Part shown: piece after piece, positions 28,103-37,805 of the stretch
How the letters are laid out: each line of letters opens with the position of its first letter
Numbering within the stretch: position 1 is the stretch's first letter
The notes under the pieces: generated by a model
The model's input: the letters and a program-made list of their open reading frames with translations, nothing else
Told to the model about the DNA's origin: nothing
Databases searched by the model: none
Source of the DNA: Chitinophagaceae bacterium
GTDB taxonomy: Bacteria > Bacteroidota > Bacteroidia > Chitinophagales > Chitinophagaceae
Length of the DNA stretch: 64,000 bases
Assembly (NCBI GenBank): GCA_016713965.1
Contig: JADJOC010000003.1
Coordinates: 124,001 to 188,000 of the forward strand
Reading direction: 5' to 3'
Program-made: the position numbers and the translations under genes

Positions 28103-28681
28103 TTATAATTTAAACTCCCATACATCTTTAAAATTGATAGTTGGATTTACATTAAGATCATGAACCCCCGCAGTGATATAAGCTTTAATATCCACAACAA
28201 AACTGCAATGGGCCATCCTGTTTTTACCATCAGGAAGAGAAGTTTGTTCTATCCATTTGTTATTTTTTATATCATACTCCAGTACATCGCTAAGCATGTC
28301 GAATTGATTATTAACAGATACTCCCCCTCCGGTTATAAAAATCCTGTTTTTTAGTAAAAAGCAATCCGTCCAAAACCTCTCCTTACCATCAGGAAGGGGT
28401 TGCTTTTTAAGCCAACTGTCATTAGCAGGGTTATACTGCCAAACATCTTTAAAGAAAGTAGAGTTATCATTGGTAGTTCCGCCAAATACATAAGCCTTAT
28501 TATTGATAACAAAACTCATGGCTGCTGTACGTTCATTAGCAGGAAAGTCGTTCTTTTGTACCCATGTACCTGGAGTACCTGGTGTAAGTGCCTGCTCATC
28601 TATGCTATTTTCTTTTCTGCAGGAGAAATTTAAAAAAATCAGTAAAGCAAAAGCTATATAAAAGGTCTTTATTTTTTTCAT
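28103..28681 (-). CDS. Kelch-repeat lipoprotein (short)
   Basis: 192 residues: signal peptide with lipobox (LIFLNFSC, Cys21), then about three Kelch blades with the GG plus spaced Tyr/Trp pattern (AYVFGGTTNDNSTFFKDVWQ, IFITGGGVSVNNQFDMLSDV, YITAGVHDLNVNPTINFKDV). Complete Kelch propellers have five to seven blades, so this is short and might need partners or be a truncated derivative, although the signal peptide and stop are intact. Extracytoplasmic; ligand unknown. Confidence 0.75.
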   Translation of the reverse strand: MKKIKTFYIAFALLIFLNFSCRKENSIDEQALTPGTPGTWVQKNDFPANERTAAMSFVINNKAYVFGGTTNDNSTFFKDVWQYNPANDSWLKKQPLPDGKERFWTDCFLLKNRIFITGGGVSVNNQFDMLSDVLEYDIKNNKWIEQTSLPDGKNRMAHCSFVVDIKAYITAGVHDLNVNPTINFKDVWEFKL

Positions 28682-28995
28682 AAAAATTTATTTCAAGAAA
28701 TTATACTTTAGACTGTAAACGCTAATAAAAGAATGGAAATATTATTCAATAACATACACCCTGGAATTATTGCAGCTCATATATGATGCTTTGCCATCTG
28801 TTGCTAATCCATCAATCGTAAACCCTACTGTCTTAATCTTCTTTTCTAAACCACCTGTTAATTTATTAAAAATATAAAGATACTGATCAGAAGCTCCAAC
28901 ATAAAGTTTATTATTGTCTACAAATAATCCGCTGTTAATTACACCGTTTGTTTTTTATTTCCATTTCTCTGCACCGATAATTTTATCTAGTATCA

Positions 28996-30178
28996 TGTCA
29001 ATATAATATTGTCGTATAAAATTTGTACCTTTATCAAAAAGTTATGATAAAGTATAAAATCATATTAAGTAAAATAGAGCATGAGCAGCTCCTTAGTATT
29101 ATTTCAAACGGCGTACACAGTTCGCAGCTCTAACGGACAGCCTATATTTTATTAAATTGTGATGAAGGCAAGTACGGGGATAAAATTATTGGTCAGGAGA
29201 TTTCAAGATTTTTGAAAGTAAGTATGCGGATGATAGATAGAGTAAAGCAACGATTTGTTGAAAAAGGTTTTGAAGCCTGCTTAGAAAGAAAGCCAATTAA
29301 TCAACCAAAAGAAAAAAAGGTTGATCGAGATTTGGAAGCTCATCTGATAGCATTGAGTTGCAGTAAAGCACCGAAGGGATTTAGCAGATGGTCTTTAAGA
29401 ATGTTGGCAGATAAACTGGTAGAATTAAAATACACTGAAAGTATATCTCACGAAACAGTCCGCAAGGTTTTAAAAAAAACGAATTGAAGCCATGAAAAGT
29501 AGTAAGCTGGGTAATACCACCAGCGCAGAACAGCCAATTTGTAGCACAAATGGAACAAGTGTTAGATGTGTATAAACACCCTTATGATAGGAGCTTTCCG
29601 ATAGTTTGCATGGATGAATCGCCTAAACAAATGATTAAAGAAAGAAAAATACCTATACCCATGAGACCCGGTAGCGATGCAAAAGTAGATTTTGAATATG
29701 AGAGATGCGGAGTTGCCAATATCTTTATTGCATCAGAACCTTTAAAGGGAAAACCGTATGTAGAAGTTACGGAAAGGAAAACAAAAATAGATTGAGCCAT
29801 ATTTATAAAGATGATTGCAGATGTGTGGTATAAAAATGCGAAGAAAATAATTTTGGTAATGGACAACCTAGCTACACATAAAGCATCGGCTTTATACGAA
29901 GCCTTTGAAACCAAAGAAGCAAAAAGGCTATGGGATAGATTTGAATTTGTTTATACACCCAAACATGGCAGTTGGTTAAATATGGCAGAAATAGAATTAA
30001 ATGTGTTAATGGGGCAATGCTTAAACAGAAGAATAGACAATATGAAAACAATGAAAGAAGAAGTAAAAGCTTGGGAAAATCACCGAAATAATAAAAAGGC
30101 TGTAATCAATTGGCAGTTTACAACTCAGGAAGCCAGAATAAAATTAAAAAGATTATACCCGACAATATTAAATTGACA
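28996..30178 (+). mobile_element. IS630-type insertion sequence
   Basis: 1,183-bp element bounded by near-perfect inverted repeats TGTCAATATAATATTGTCG (28,996) and TGTCAATTTAATATTGTCG (inward from 30,178). The family targets TA; TA is found outside the right end (30,179-30,180) but CA outside the left end, so the target duplication is not perfect here. It carries one degenerate transposase gene. Confidence 0.8.
29044..30176 (+). pseudogene. IS630-family transposase, multiple frame breaks
   Basis: Fragments in order: start MIKYKIILSKIEHEQLLSII (29,044), helix-turn-helix region ISRFLKVSMRMIDRVKQRFV (about 29,200), winged-helix part SRWSLRMLADKLVEL (to 29,487), then in another frame the first catalytic Asp (IVCMDESPKQMI, 29,600), and in a third the second Asp (ILVMDNLATHK, 29,850) and Glu (NMAEIELNVL). 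At least three frame changes and an in-frame TAG after SSQL. It is probably inactive unless the breaks are consensus errors. Confidence 0.8.
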
Positions 30179-30828
30179 TAACGCTACCATAAATTAACTC
30201 ACCTACTTCAAACCGACCATTTAGAAGCCCCTGTAAATTTATTTAAAGCATATACTTTTTTATCATCGCTTCCAAAATAAATTGTTGCACTATCTAATGC
30301 CAGACTACCAAATATTGCCCCCCCCGGCAGCAAAAGACCATTTCATTTGTTTGGTAAATTTATCAATGGCATACAACGTTCCGTTTATAGTTCCTCCATA
30401 AACCGTTGCGGCATCTACCACTATTCCTTCAAAAAAAATCACTATCGCCTAAAAATTCCCACTTAGTGTTTCCTTTAATATTCATACTTATAGGCAAAAA
30501 TGCGGTACGCTGGTTATTGCCATGAAAAGTAAGCCATTGCACTTCTTCGCCTTTTCCCATAATTAAATCTATTTCTGTAGAGCAATACTTTTTGCAGGAT
30601 AAAAAGAGCAAAATACAAGTGTAATGAGTAATATTTTTTTCATTTTAATAGATTTATAATGTACAATTTCATTCTCAAAACAACTTTTCCTTATTAATTA
30701 TTATTTTCAGAAATTGTAACAACAATCTTATTAATAATTAACAAACAAGTAACACATTTAATGGATAAACTACAAACGATTAACTAAAGATTGGGAGATT
30801 TAAAAAAAACTCATCCCCGGTGATTTCG

Positions 30829-30836
30829 TAACTTTG
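30829..30836 (+). promoter_or_regulatory. -7 element upstream of glnS
   Basis: TAACTTTG matches TAnnTTTG, 20 bp before the glnS start. Confidence 0.45.
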
Positions 30837-30856
30837 CATTTTTAAATACAAAACAG

Positions 30857-32544
30857 ATGACTGAAGAGAAAAGCCTCAATTTTATTGAAGAAATTATTGA
30901 AGAAGATTTAAAAAACGGTAAATATAATAATATATTAACCCGTTTTCCACCGGAACCCAACGGTTATTTGCATATTGGCCATGCCAAAAGCATTTGCCTA
31001 AATTTTGGCCTGGCAAAAAAATATGGTGGCAAAACCAACCTTCGCTTTGATGATACTAACCCCGTAACAGAAGATACAGAGTATGTTGAAAGCATAAAAG
31101 ATGATGTTCGCTGGCTCGGATTTAATTGGGCTAATGAATTATATGCCAGCGATTATTTTGATACATTATTTGATTTTGCAGTACAATTAATAAAAAAAGG
31201 ATTAGCGTATGTAGATGACAGCTCTGCGGAAGAAATTGCCGCATTAAAAGGCTCTCCTACCCAACCGGGAAAAGACAGCCCGTACCGAAACCGTTCTGTC
31301 GAAGAAAATATGGACTTGTTTGAAAAAATGAAAAAAGGAGAGTTTAAGGATAGTGAAAAAGTATTGCGTGCAAAAATAGATATGGCTGCTGTCAATATGC
31401 ACATGAGAGACCCGATCATTTATCGTATTAAGCATGCACACCACCACCGCACCGGCGATAAATGGTGCATTTACCCGATGTATGATTTTGCTCATGGGCA
31501 AAGCGATAGCATTGAAAATATCACACACAGCATTTGCACATTGGAGTTTATTCCACATCGGGAACTGTATGACTGGTTTATCAGGAAATTAGAAATTTTT
31601 CCTTCGCACCAATACGAATTTGCCCGTTTAAACATGACCTACACGGTAATGAGTAAACGAAAATTATTACAGCTGGTAAATGAAAAACATGTACACGGCT
31701 GGGACGATCCACGCATGCCCACCATAAGCGGTATGCGCCGACGTGGTTTTACAGCAGAAAGCTTGCGTAATTTTTGCGAAAAAAAATCGGTGTGGCCAAA
31801 AGAGAAAATTTAATTGACTTTAGCTTATTAGAATTTTGCGTAAGAGAAGATTTAAATAAACAAGCACTTCGTGTTATGGCTGTGCTTGATCCTGTAAAAT
31901 TAATTATCACAAATTATCCTTCTGAAAAAACAGAAATACTTACTGCTGAAAACGGCCCTGATGAAAGCTTTGGCACAAGGGATATCTCTTTTAGCAACGA
32001 GTTGTGGATAGAAAAAGAAGATTTTATGGAAGAGGCCGCAAAAAAATGGTTCAGGCTGGCACCGGGGGCAATGGTACGTTTAAAAAGTGCTTACATTGTA
32101 AAATGCGAAGGCTTTACTAAAAATGATAAGGGTAATATTACTGAAGTGCATTGTACTTACATTCCTGAAAGTAAAAGTGGCAATGATACCAGCGGAATTG
32201 CTGTAAAAGGAACTATTCACTGGGTAAGTGTTGCCCATGCTGCTACCGCAGAAATAAGATTGTACGACCGCTTGTTCAAAGTAGAACGCCCCGATAGCGA
32301 AGAGGGTAACTTTAAAGATTACATTAATCCGGATTCCTTGCAAATAATTGAAAAAGCATATATTGAACCAGGATTGAAAGATGCCACATTACATAGCCGT
32401 TATCAATTTATACGCAAGGGATATTTTTGCTTGGATAAAGATTCTTTATCGCCAGACGGGCACCGTCAGACGATAAAGAAATTAGTTTTTAACAGAACGC
32501 TTACCTTGAAAGATGCATGGGCTAAGGAAGTAAAGAAAAATTAA
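30857..32544 (+). CDS. glnS: Glutaminyl-tRNA synthetase, frameshifted
   Basis: Class I aminoacyl-tRNA synthetase. The HIGH motif is at residues 39-42 (GYLHIGHAKS), the MSK motif in YTVMSKRKLLQ, and the anticodon-binding beta-barrels (VMAVLDPVKLIITNYPSEKT, FNRTLTLKDAWAKE) lie in the second fragment. The two frames meet at an eight-A run near 31,779-31,786; FCEKIGVAKREN is the expected reading. The joined product is about 560 residues, as in bacterial GlnRS. Being essential and single copy here, its break is a strong sign of sequence error. Confidence 0.92.
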
Positions 32545-32611
32545 ATGGTTTAAAAAAGTAATTGCTTGTGTAAATTTTAATTGCATTGCATCCTTAAGAA
32601 AAATATTCTCA

Positions 32612-33442
32612 GTGGCAGGCAAACAAAAAAAACTCTTAAGTCAAAGGCATCCCGTATTTTATTTTATATCTGTTTGGACAAAACGCATTAAAAGGCAATT
32701 GGCCTGGCGTTTTGATAAAAATAAATATTCAGCTGTACTAACTAATGAGAATCTCCCATTCAGGATAAAAAAGCACCAATCGGTTTTATTAAAAAAGCTG
32801 GGTGAAAATAATATGCAGCTACAAATAAATAAGGTTACCAACTTAAAAATAGCCGCAAAAAAAATTAATGGAATCATTATAAAGCCCGGCGAAACTTTTT
32901 CTTTCTGTAAACTGGTAGGTTTGCCTACAAAACAAAAAGGTTATTTATTAGGAATGGAGCTCACTTTTGGTGAAGCCAGGGCAGGCATTGGAGGGGGCAT
33001 TTGCCAGATTTCCAACCTAATCCACTGGCTGGTCATTCATAGCCCATTAACAGTTACTGAAAGATATCACCATTCTTTTGATCCTTTTCCTGATGATGGC
33101 CGGGTATTACCTTTTGGCAGTGGAGCCACGGTTTTTTATAATTACCGGGATTATCAATTTACCAATAATACGCCCTACACTTTTCAAATAAATCTATGGT
33201 TCTCGGAAAAATGCCTGGAAGGTGAATTGCGGATAAATACAGAACTTGATTTTGCTTACCATGTAGAAGAGAAAGAGCACCAGTTTTTAAAAATTGACAG
33301 CCAGTTTTTTAGAAAAAATGAAATCTGGCGGCACAAAATTTTAAAGTTTCAAAGTGGGAAAATTGTAGAAACAGAATTGGTTACAAAAAATTTTGCAAGG
33401 GTAACTTATACACCGGAGAATTATACTATTGTTGCTGATTAA
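32612..33442 (+). CDS. VanW-like protein
   Basis: 276 residues with a VanW domain: GIIIKPGETFSFCKLVGLPT, the GGGICQISNLIHWLV motif, then HHSFDPFPDDGRVLPFGSGA and TPYTFQINLWF. The start is GTG at 32,612; no better ATG is in frame. VanW proteins are found in some vancomycin-resistance clusters, but most, including this one, have no van genes nearby and no known function. It lies 67 bp after glnS in the same direction. Confidence 0.82.
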   Translation: MAGKQKKLLSQRHPVFYFISVWTKRIKRQLAWRFDKNKYSAVLTNENLPFRIKKHQSVLLKKLGENNMQLQINKVTNLKIAAKKINGIIIKPGETFSFCKLVGLPTKQKGYLLGMELTFGEARAGIGGGICQISNLIHWLVIHSPLTVTERYHHSFDPFPDDGRVLPFGSGATVFYNYRDYQFTNNTPYTFQINLWFSEKCLEGELRINTELDFAYHVEEKEHQFLKIDSQFFRKNEIWRHKILKFQSGKIVETELVTKNFARVTYTPENYTIVAD

Positions 33443-33841
33443 GAATTACTAATCTTTCTGTGTTTCAGGCATTAGTTTTTACAGTATTATCTCTTGTGAA
33501 TTTTTATAGTGCTATTTTTTGGGTAAAGAAATAACAATCTTATTTATATAAAATATGGTTCTAATAAACCGCAGAAACGATAAGGCGCAGACAAGTAATA
33601 AAGAATATTGTGAAATTTATTAACCCGTGCCTTAACGTCTCTGCTGTTGAAAAAATCGCTTTGTAAAAGCCAGACAGTAGCAATGCCGTTGAACGGATTG
33701 CGGCACAACTGTTTTGGGATGCCTTTTATCGCCTGTCCCGTCCGAAGGCGGGAGTTCTTTTTGGGCAAGCAAAAAAGAACAATAATAATTAGAGCCTATA
33801 AAAAAACAGCATCTTCTATAACATAAAATTAATTAACCACT
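33443..33841. repeat. Gene-free stretch with extragenic repeat, copy C
   Basis: About 400 bp with no credible gene. From about 33,640 it carries repeat modules: CAGTAGCAATGCCGTTGAAC, then GCCTGTCCCGTCCGAAGGCG (33,730-33,751), then a hairpin GTTCTTTTT/AAAAAAGAAC (33,754-33,782). A small open frame across it (33,544-33,768) follows the repeat and is not considered a gene. Confidence 0.55.
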
Positions 33842-34480
33842 TCAATTAATCTTACTCTTCCTTTGCAGATTTTGATTGCAATATTTTTTCTTCACCATAT
33901 TATTTACAATCAGTTTTCCATATTCGTGCCCCATGCTTTCTGTATTTTCCGGCGAAAAAGATTCTGTTTGCACAGAGTATAGCAAAGCCTGGTTGCGCAT
34001 ATCATAAAAATTACTTTCCCAAAAATATTTTGTATCGGTAACATAATAGCCCGGTTCATAAATACGGCTGTACCTGGAACCATAGTATCCCCAAAAGTCC
34101 CGTACATAGGATATTTGCGCCTGTACATATTTCCTTTCTTTTTTTATATCCAGCAGCACAATAGTAATAACAGCATCTGCCCCGGTATTTTTAATTTTAT
34201 CTAAAGCGGTTTTTTCATTTAAGCTGTCAAATGCTTTGGGGCCATATTCCTGCAAAGCAGAAATAGCACTATAGCCCAGGTCAGTAAGGTCGCCAACAAA
34301 ATGCTGCTCCATCCGCTCCTGAATCCTTCTGTCTGTATCTCGTATAAGACCCAGCACTAAAATTTTAGTGTATTGCTGCGGCGTGATATTTTTTGCTTTC
34401 CACGATGTAGTGATTTTTGATGATGCACATCCCATGACGGTAATTAACAAGACAATACCAAGCCATTTTATTTTTTTCAT
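33842..34480 (-). CDS. Lipoprotein of unknown function (DUF4136-like)
   Basis: 212 residues; lipobox at MGCAS (Cys18). The mature part SSKITTSWKAKNITPQQYTK and KILVLGLIRDTDRRIQERME is the pattern of small lipoproteins with an alpha/beta domain related to DUF4136 or TolB-N-like folds, followed by an aromatic stretch (YVRDFWGYYGSRYSRIYEPG) and a basic C-terminus. Assignment to DUF4136 is tentative. It may be in the same transcription unit as the transpeptidase upstream, 91 bp away. Confidence 0.55.
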   Translation of the reverse strand: MKKIKWLGIVLLITVMGCASSKITTSWKAKNITPQQYTKILVLGLIRDTDRRIQERMEQHFVGDLTDLGYSAISALQEYGPKAFDSLNEKTALDKIKNTGADAVITIVLLDIKKERKYVQAQISYVRDFWGYYGSRYSRIYEPGYYVTDTKYFWESNFYDMRNQALLYSVQTESFSPENTESMGHEYGKLIVNNMVKKKYCNQNLQRKSKIN

Positions 34481-34571
34481 ATCTGATTATTTTTTTGCAA
34501 CTGAAAAGTATTTATAAAGGAACAAATCAATAATAACTGTCAACAAAAAGAACAATGTCAGTCAACATATA

Positions 34572-36134
34572 TCACTTCTTCATCCAGTCGAATTTTCCAT
34601 ATATATCTTCATAAAAAAGTAACCGGCCGGTTGAGTCAATGCCAGCCGGATTGTACCAAACAACTACCGGCATACGGTCATTTGCCTTAACGGTAACAGG
34701 TGATTGGTTTATTAAACATCCCTTCTGTTCCAAAGTATCTATTGCAATAGAATTATTTTTTAGAATAAGGTGGCCTAATTTCATCGGGTCTTCCATACGC
34801 ATGCAGCCATGGCTATAATAACGCTTGCCTAACATAAATAAAGTCTTATTTGGGGTATCGTGCAGGTATACACCAAAGGGGTTGTAAAAATTTAATTTTA
34901 ATAATCCCAAAGCATTATCACAGCCGGTGCTTTGCCGGATAGTGTATGGAAAATATTTTGTACTCAAAGACTGCCAGTTTATGGCGTAAGGATCCATAAT
35001 TTCTCCTGACTTGTTCAGCACCTGGTAATTGCCTGCATCAATATACCCGGGATTTCTCCTGATGGCCGGTAATAATTCTTTAGTCGCTATGCTGTATGGA
35101 ACATGCCAGTAGGGATAAAGGATCACTTCTGTTACCGTGCTTGCCAGTGCAGGTGTGGGTGTTGATGGTTTGCCTAAAATCACCCGCATCTCAAGCACTA
35201 CTTTATCATTTCGGTATACTTTTAAATATGCAGCAGGAATGTTAACTACAATTACCGATTGATTTTGTGCTAGGCAATACAGCCAGCGATAATAATTGAT
35301 AGCGATATTCAATTGTTTTAACCTTACGGATAATGGAACATTTAATTGCCGGATAGTTGTACTACGCAATGTGCCATCAGCCAAAAGACCGAACTGAAGC
35401 TGGGCTTCTTTTATCTTTTGGTTTAGCAGGTTAGCTGGTATATTTTTAGCGCTATCAATAAGGCCTAGCTGGTAAAGTTTTATATGCAAAGGTTGGTTTG
35501 CTTCATTTACATTATTAGAAGTAATAATGGTTTCTTTAAAATTTAATTCATTTATTATTGTATTAAACCATTTTATTTTATTTTCCAGTATGGTAATTTC
35601 AGGAAGGGCTGGCGAAAGCTTGGCAGTTAGTAGTGCTAATAAATTTTGTGAAATATAGTCTGCCAGCAAAACCGGGATATTCCTGCATTTAGGGTAATCC
35701 AGGCCGTTATAACCTAAAGCCGGTTTTGCATTTCCATAAGCAATATCATTGTAAAAATGTATAGCTGCATCTGTAATGCGTATTTCTGCCTCTAGGGAGT
35801 CTGTTGTGCTTTGTAAGGAATTAGTATTGTTGCGAAGCCATTGAATATACCTGAACTGGTAATCTTTTTCCTGTAATCCTAACCCGGCTGATAATTGCAA
35901 ATTAGTAAGAATAATTTCACGGTCAGCGACATTGTCCTTTTGTACCCATGCTGTTTTATAATTTAACCGTGCATAAAATTCTTTTATTTCTGTTAGATAT
36001 TTTATATCAGCAGTGGTAATATATTTATCTGCAATAAATTCTTTTAATTGAACAGGGGTAATTTGCGCAGATGCGGTAAGGCTATACAGTAAAGAGACCA
36101 ATATGGCCACCTTATTTTTTTTAGCACTATTCAT
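34572..36134 (-). CDS. YcbB-type L,D-transpeptidase
   Basis: 520 residues: signal peptide (to about residue 23, TASAQ), an N-terminal scaffold domain, a peptidoglycan-binding-like helix set (about 225-270, LGLIDSAKNIPANLLNQKIK ... LRQ-like) and a YkuD catalytic domain with YSHGCMRMEDPMKLG, whose Cys is the nucleophile. The enzyme forms 3-3 cross-links in peptidoglycan or attaches lipoproteins to it. It lies 5 bp after the coiled-coil gene at 36,140 and behind a CRP-like site. Confidence 0.87.
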   Translation of the reverse strand: MNSAKKNKVAILVSLLYSLTASAQITPVQLKEFIADKYITTADIKYLTEIKEFYARLNYKTAWVQKDNVADREIILTNLQLSAGLGLQEKDYQFRYIQWLRNNTNSLQSTTDSLEAEIRITDAAIHFYNDIAYGNAKPALGYNGLDYPKCRNIPVLLADYISQNLLALLTAKLSPALPEITILENKIKWFNTIINELNFKETIITSNNVNEANQPLHIKLYQLGLIDSAKNIPANLLNQKIKEAQLQFGLLADGTLRSTTIRQLNVPLSVRLKQLNIAINYYRWLYCLAQNQSVIVVNIPAAYLKVYRNDKVVLEMRVILGKPSTPTPALASTVTEVILYPYWHVPYSIATKELLPAIRRNPGYIDAGNYQVLNKSGEIMDPYAINWQSLSTKYFPYTIRQSTGCDNALGLLKLNFYNPFGVYLHDTPNKTLFMLGKRYYSHGCMRMEDPMKLGHLILKNNSIAIDTLEQKGCLINQSPVTVKANDRMPVVVWYNPAGIDSTGRLLFYEDIYGKFDWMKK

Positions 36135-36139
36135 ATAAT

Positions 36140-36520
36140 CTATACATTTTCAGACAGGTAATTGTTAAATCCCATTTTCAATTTCCAGAACTGGTTTTGA
36201 ATATTTTCCAGGTTATTACGCAGTTTGTGAAGCTTCCTTTCAATCTGCCTGGCTATTCTTCCATCTTCAAATATTTCTCTTGTTAACAATTTATCCAGTT
36301 CCACAACGTCATTCCTCACAAGGCGAATCATTTCGTCTTCTCTAACAAAATTGTTATGGAAGTACTCCAAATCTTCCAATAAGTTTTTATTGAACTTATC
36401 TTTAAGAACTTCTGTGAGCCTGTTTTTCAGGTGGATATTTTCATCCATTATAAAAGCAAGCAACCTTTTCCAGCTGTCACTTTCATGTTGTAGTTGTTTT
36501 AATTTCATCGTTGTACCCAT
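36140..36520 (-). CDS. Coiled-coil protein of unknown function
   Basis: 126 residues, almost all alpha-helical with charged heptads (SWKRLLAFIMDENIHLKNRL, RQIERKLHKLRNNLENIQNQ). No signal peptide or membrane helix, so probably cytoplasmic. The start may be Met5 instead of Met1. It is the first gene of an operon with the L,D-transpeptidase and the nearest gene to the CRP-like palindrome, about 100 bp upstream. Function unknown. Confidence 0.6.
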   Translation of the reverse strand: MGTTMKLKQLQHESDSWKRLLAFIMDENIHLKNRLTEVLKDKFNKNLLEDLEYFHNNFVREDEMIRLVRNDVVELDKLLTREIFEDGRIARQIERKLHKLRNNLENIQNQFWKLKMGFNNYLSENV

Positions 36521-36620
36521 TTAAGTATAACTTACTTTTACACAGGGATTTTATTTAAGCTGTTTGATTATTGTAAAAGTATTATTAACTGGTAACTGGT
36601 ACGATAATTTTAGTCAGTAA

Positions 36621-36644
36621 AAATTGTGATAGTGATCACAATTT
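36621..36644. promoter_or_regulatory. CRP/FNR-like operator palindrome
   Basis: Perfect 10-bp inverted repeat with 4-nt spacer that contains TGTGA-N6-TCACA (36,625-36,640), the classical CRP consensus. It is about 100 bp upstream of the coiled-coil/L,D-transpeptidase operon on minus. There is no terminator-like T-run. Confidence 0.65.
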
Positions 36645-36687
36645 CCTTGTTCATACAACATAGGGGCAAAGGATATTTGCATAACGC

Positions 36688-36722
36688 AAAATAGCCCCGC
36701 AATCCTGTCAAAGCGGGGCTTT
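36688..36722 (-). terminator. Terminator of the second Hsp20 gene
   Basis: AGCCCCGC (36,693-36,700) pairs with GCGGGGCT (36,713-36,720), followed on minus by ATTTTGCG. It isolates Hsp20 from the operon downstream. Confidence 0.8.
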
Positions 36723-36740
36723 AAGCCAACAAAAGATGGC

Positions 36741-37184
36741 TTACTTTACAGCAATATGCTTTGCTGTATTATTTTTAATTCCTTCTTTGCAGGGCAATGA
36801 AATTTTAAGTACACCATCTTCATATTTCGCTTCAATTTTTTCTTTATTGATCTTTTCTGGAAGCGTAAAACTGCGGCTGAAAGATGAATAATTATATTCT
36901 TTACGGGTAAATTTTTTGTCCTTTTCTTCTTTTCTTTCTTCTTTTTCGCTGCTAATGGTAAGCATATTGCCATCTATATCAATTTTAAAATCTTCTTTTT
37001 TTAACCCTGGCGCTGCAAGTGATACCTGGAATTCATTTTTATGCTCGGTAATATTTACAGCAGGCATATTTAATGTGCGGCCCCATAAGCTTTTGTCATC
37101 AAGCCATTCATTCCATGGTCTAAAAAAATCATCAAATACGGTTGGCATTCTTTCAGTTACTTTACTTAAATTTTGTGTTGACAT
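36741..37184 (-). CDS. Hsp20/alpha-crystallin small heat-shock protein, second copy
   Basis: 147 residues: MPTVFDDFFRPWNEWLDDK N-terminal arm, alpha-crystallin domain (MPAVNITEHKNEFQVSLAAP, IDIDGNMLTISSEKEERKEE) and the C-terminal VLKISLPCK motif. It shares the family fold with the gene at 6,566, but they clearly diverge, so they are old paralogues. Both stand alone with their own terminators. Confidence 0.93.
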   Translation of the reverse strand: MSTQNLSKVTERMPTVFDDFFRPWNEWLDDKSLWGRTLNMPAVNITEHKNEFQVSLAAPGLKKEDFKIDIDGNMLTISSEKEERKEEKDKKFTRKEYNYSSFSRSFTLPEKINKEKIEAKYEDGVLKISLPCKEGIKNNTAKHIAVK

Positions 37185-37445
37185 AAAAAAATGTTTGTAT
37201 ATTAAATTATTTGTTTACTTAACAAAAGTATTTTTAATACGGAGTGTAATTAAAGACGGTAGTCAGCATTTTAGATGAAATTAATCAGTAAGTAAACAAA
37301 TTTTAACGGGCAAGTAAGATTAACAAAAAGAATTGGTATAAGAGATAGAGTATAAAATATGTAAATCATAAATATCCAGATATTTATGGCGTTGTATAGT
37401 AACTTGTTTAGAAAAAATTGCACCTGCTATTCACTGGTACTTTTG

Positions 37446-37540
37446 CAGAGAGGAAGGGATTCGTTCCGACCCATCGGAACGATACAGTTTCCCGTATACA
37501 CACTTTCTCCCGATCGGATCGGGACTCATTCAACCACCCA
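37446..37540 (-). pseudogene. tRNA-Ser remnant with palindromic replacements
   Basis: Partial copy of the tRNA-Ser at 37,806. Identical blocks: 37,441-37,463 equals 37,801-37,823 (3' acceptor and T-arm side), 37,480-37,507 equals 37,830-37,857 (variable arm), and TTCAACCAC (D-arm). Between them two segments are replaced by perfect palindromes: CGTTCCGA-CCCA-TCGGAACG (37,462-37,481) where the T-arm was, and TCCCGATCGGATCGGGA (37,508-37,524) where the anticodon stem was. It cannot work as a tRNA. It supplies the stop codon and last residues of the GIY-YIG frame. Confidence 0.8.
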
Positions 37541-37792
37541 ATTTGCTTTCCATTTAATGATCAGTAACGCTATAAATTTTCTACTTTTCTGGCTTTTTAT
37601 ATACTTTTCTCTTTTTAATGCTTCACTTCGACTATCTACTTTTTCAAAATATACCAATCGCAATGGCCTCTTGCCTGATGTATACTTGCTCATACCATCA
37701 AAATGTTTGCTCATTCGCTTATCTAAGTCATTGCATTGACCAATATAAAATGAAAAATCCTTCATGCTTTGAAGGATGTACACATAAAACAT
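37526..37792 (-). CDS. Small GIY-YIG nuclease-domain protein
   Basis: 88 residues: MFYVYILQSMKDFSFYIGQC contains the GIY and YIG elements, followed by DLDKRMSKHFDG and KYTSGKRPLRLVYFEKVDSR, and ends KREKYIKSQKSRKF plus a tail. This is the single-domain, UvrC-N-like family that is abundant in Bacteroidota. It begins 13 nt after the 3' end of tRNA-Ser on the same strand and its last codons (WVVE, stop) run into the tRNA remnant. Catalytic Arg and Glu positions seem present, but activity is not shown for such proteins in general. Confidence 0.85.
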   Translation of the reverse strand: MFYVYILQSMKDFSFYIGQCNDLDKRMSKHFDGMSKYTSGKRPLRLVYFEKVDSRSEALKREKYIKSQKSRKFIALLIIKWKANWVVE

Positions 37793-37805
37793 GCTTTCTT
37801 TTTTG

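Larger units (their letters stand above)
28742..30643 (-). pseudogene. PQQ-like beta-propeller lipoprotein, split by an IS630-type element and frameshifted
   Basis: The N-terminal part (30,643 down to 30,179) has MKKILLITLVF, then in a shifted frame LFLSCKKYCSTEIDLIMGKG and propeller repeats (GGTINGTLYAIDKFTKQMKW, GSLALDSATIYFGSDDKKVY). The C-terminal part lies beyond the IS, 28,995-28,742: GVINSGLFVDNNKLYVGASD ... VYVIE. At least three frame breaks add to the insertion. An intact protein would be an exported PQQ-like repeat propeller, often a scaffold rather than an enzyme. Confidence 0.65.

Noticed and set aside
31774..31813. Programmed frameshifting in glnS at the A8 run
   Set aside because: Equivalent breaks occur in many unrelated genes with no shared slippery-site or stimulator structure, so a general sequence-quality cause is preferred.
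32612..33442. Vancomycin-resistance function for the VanW-like gene
   Set aside because: No vanH/A/X/R/S genes are nearby, and VanW domains are widespread without link to resistance.
33544..33768. Small minus-strand open frame
   Set aside because: It is made of the mosaic extragenic repeat and has no protein-like features.
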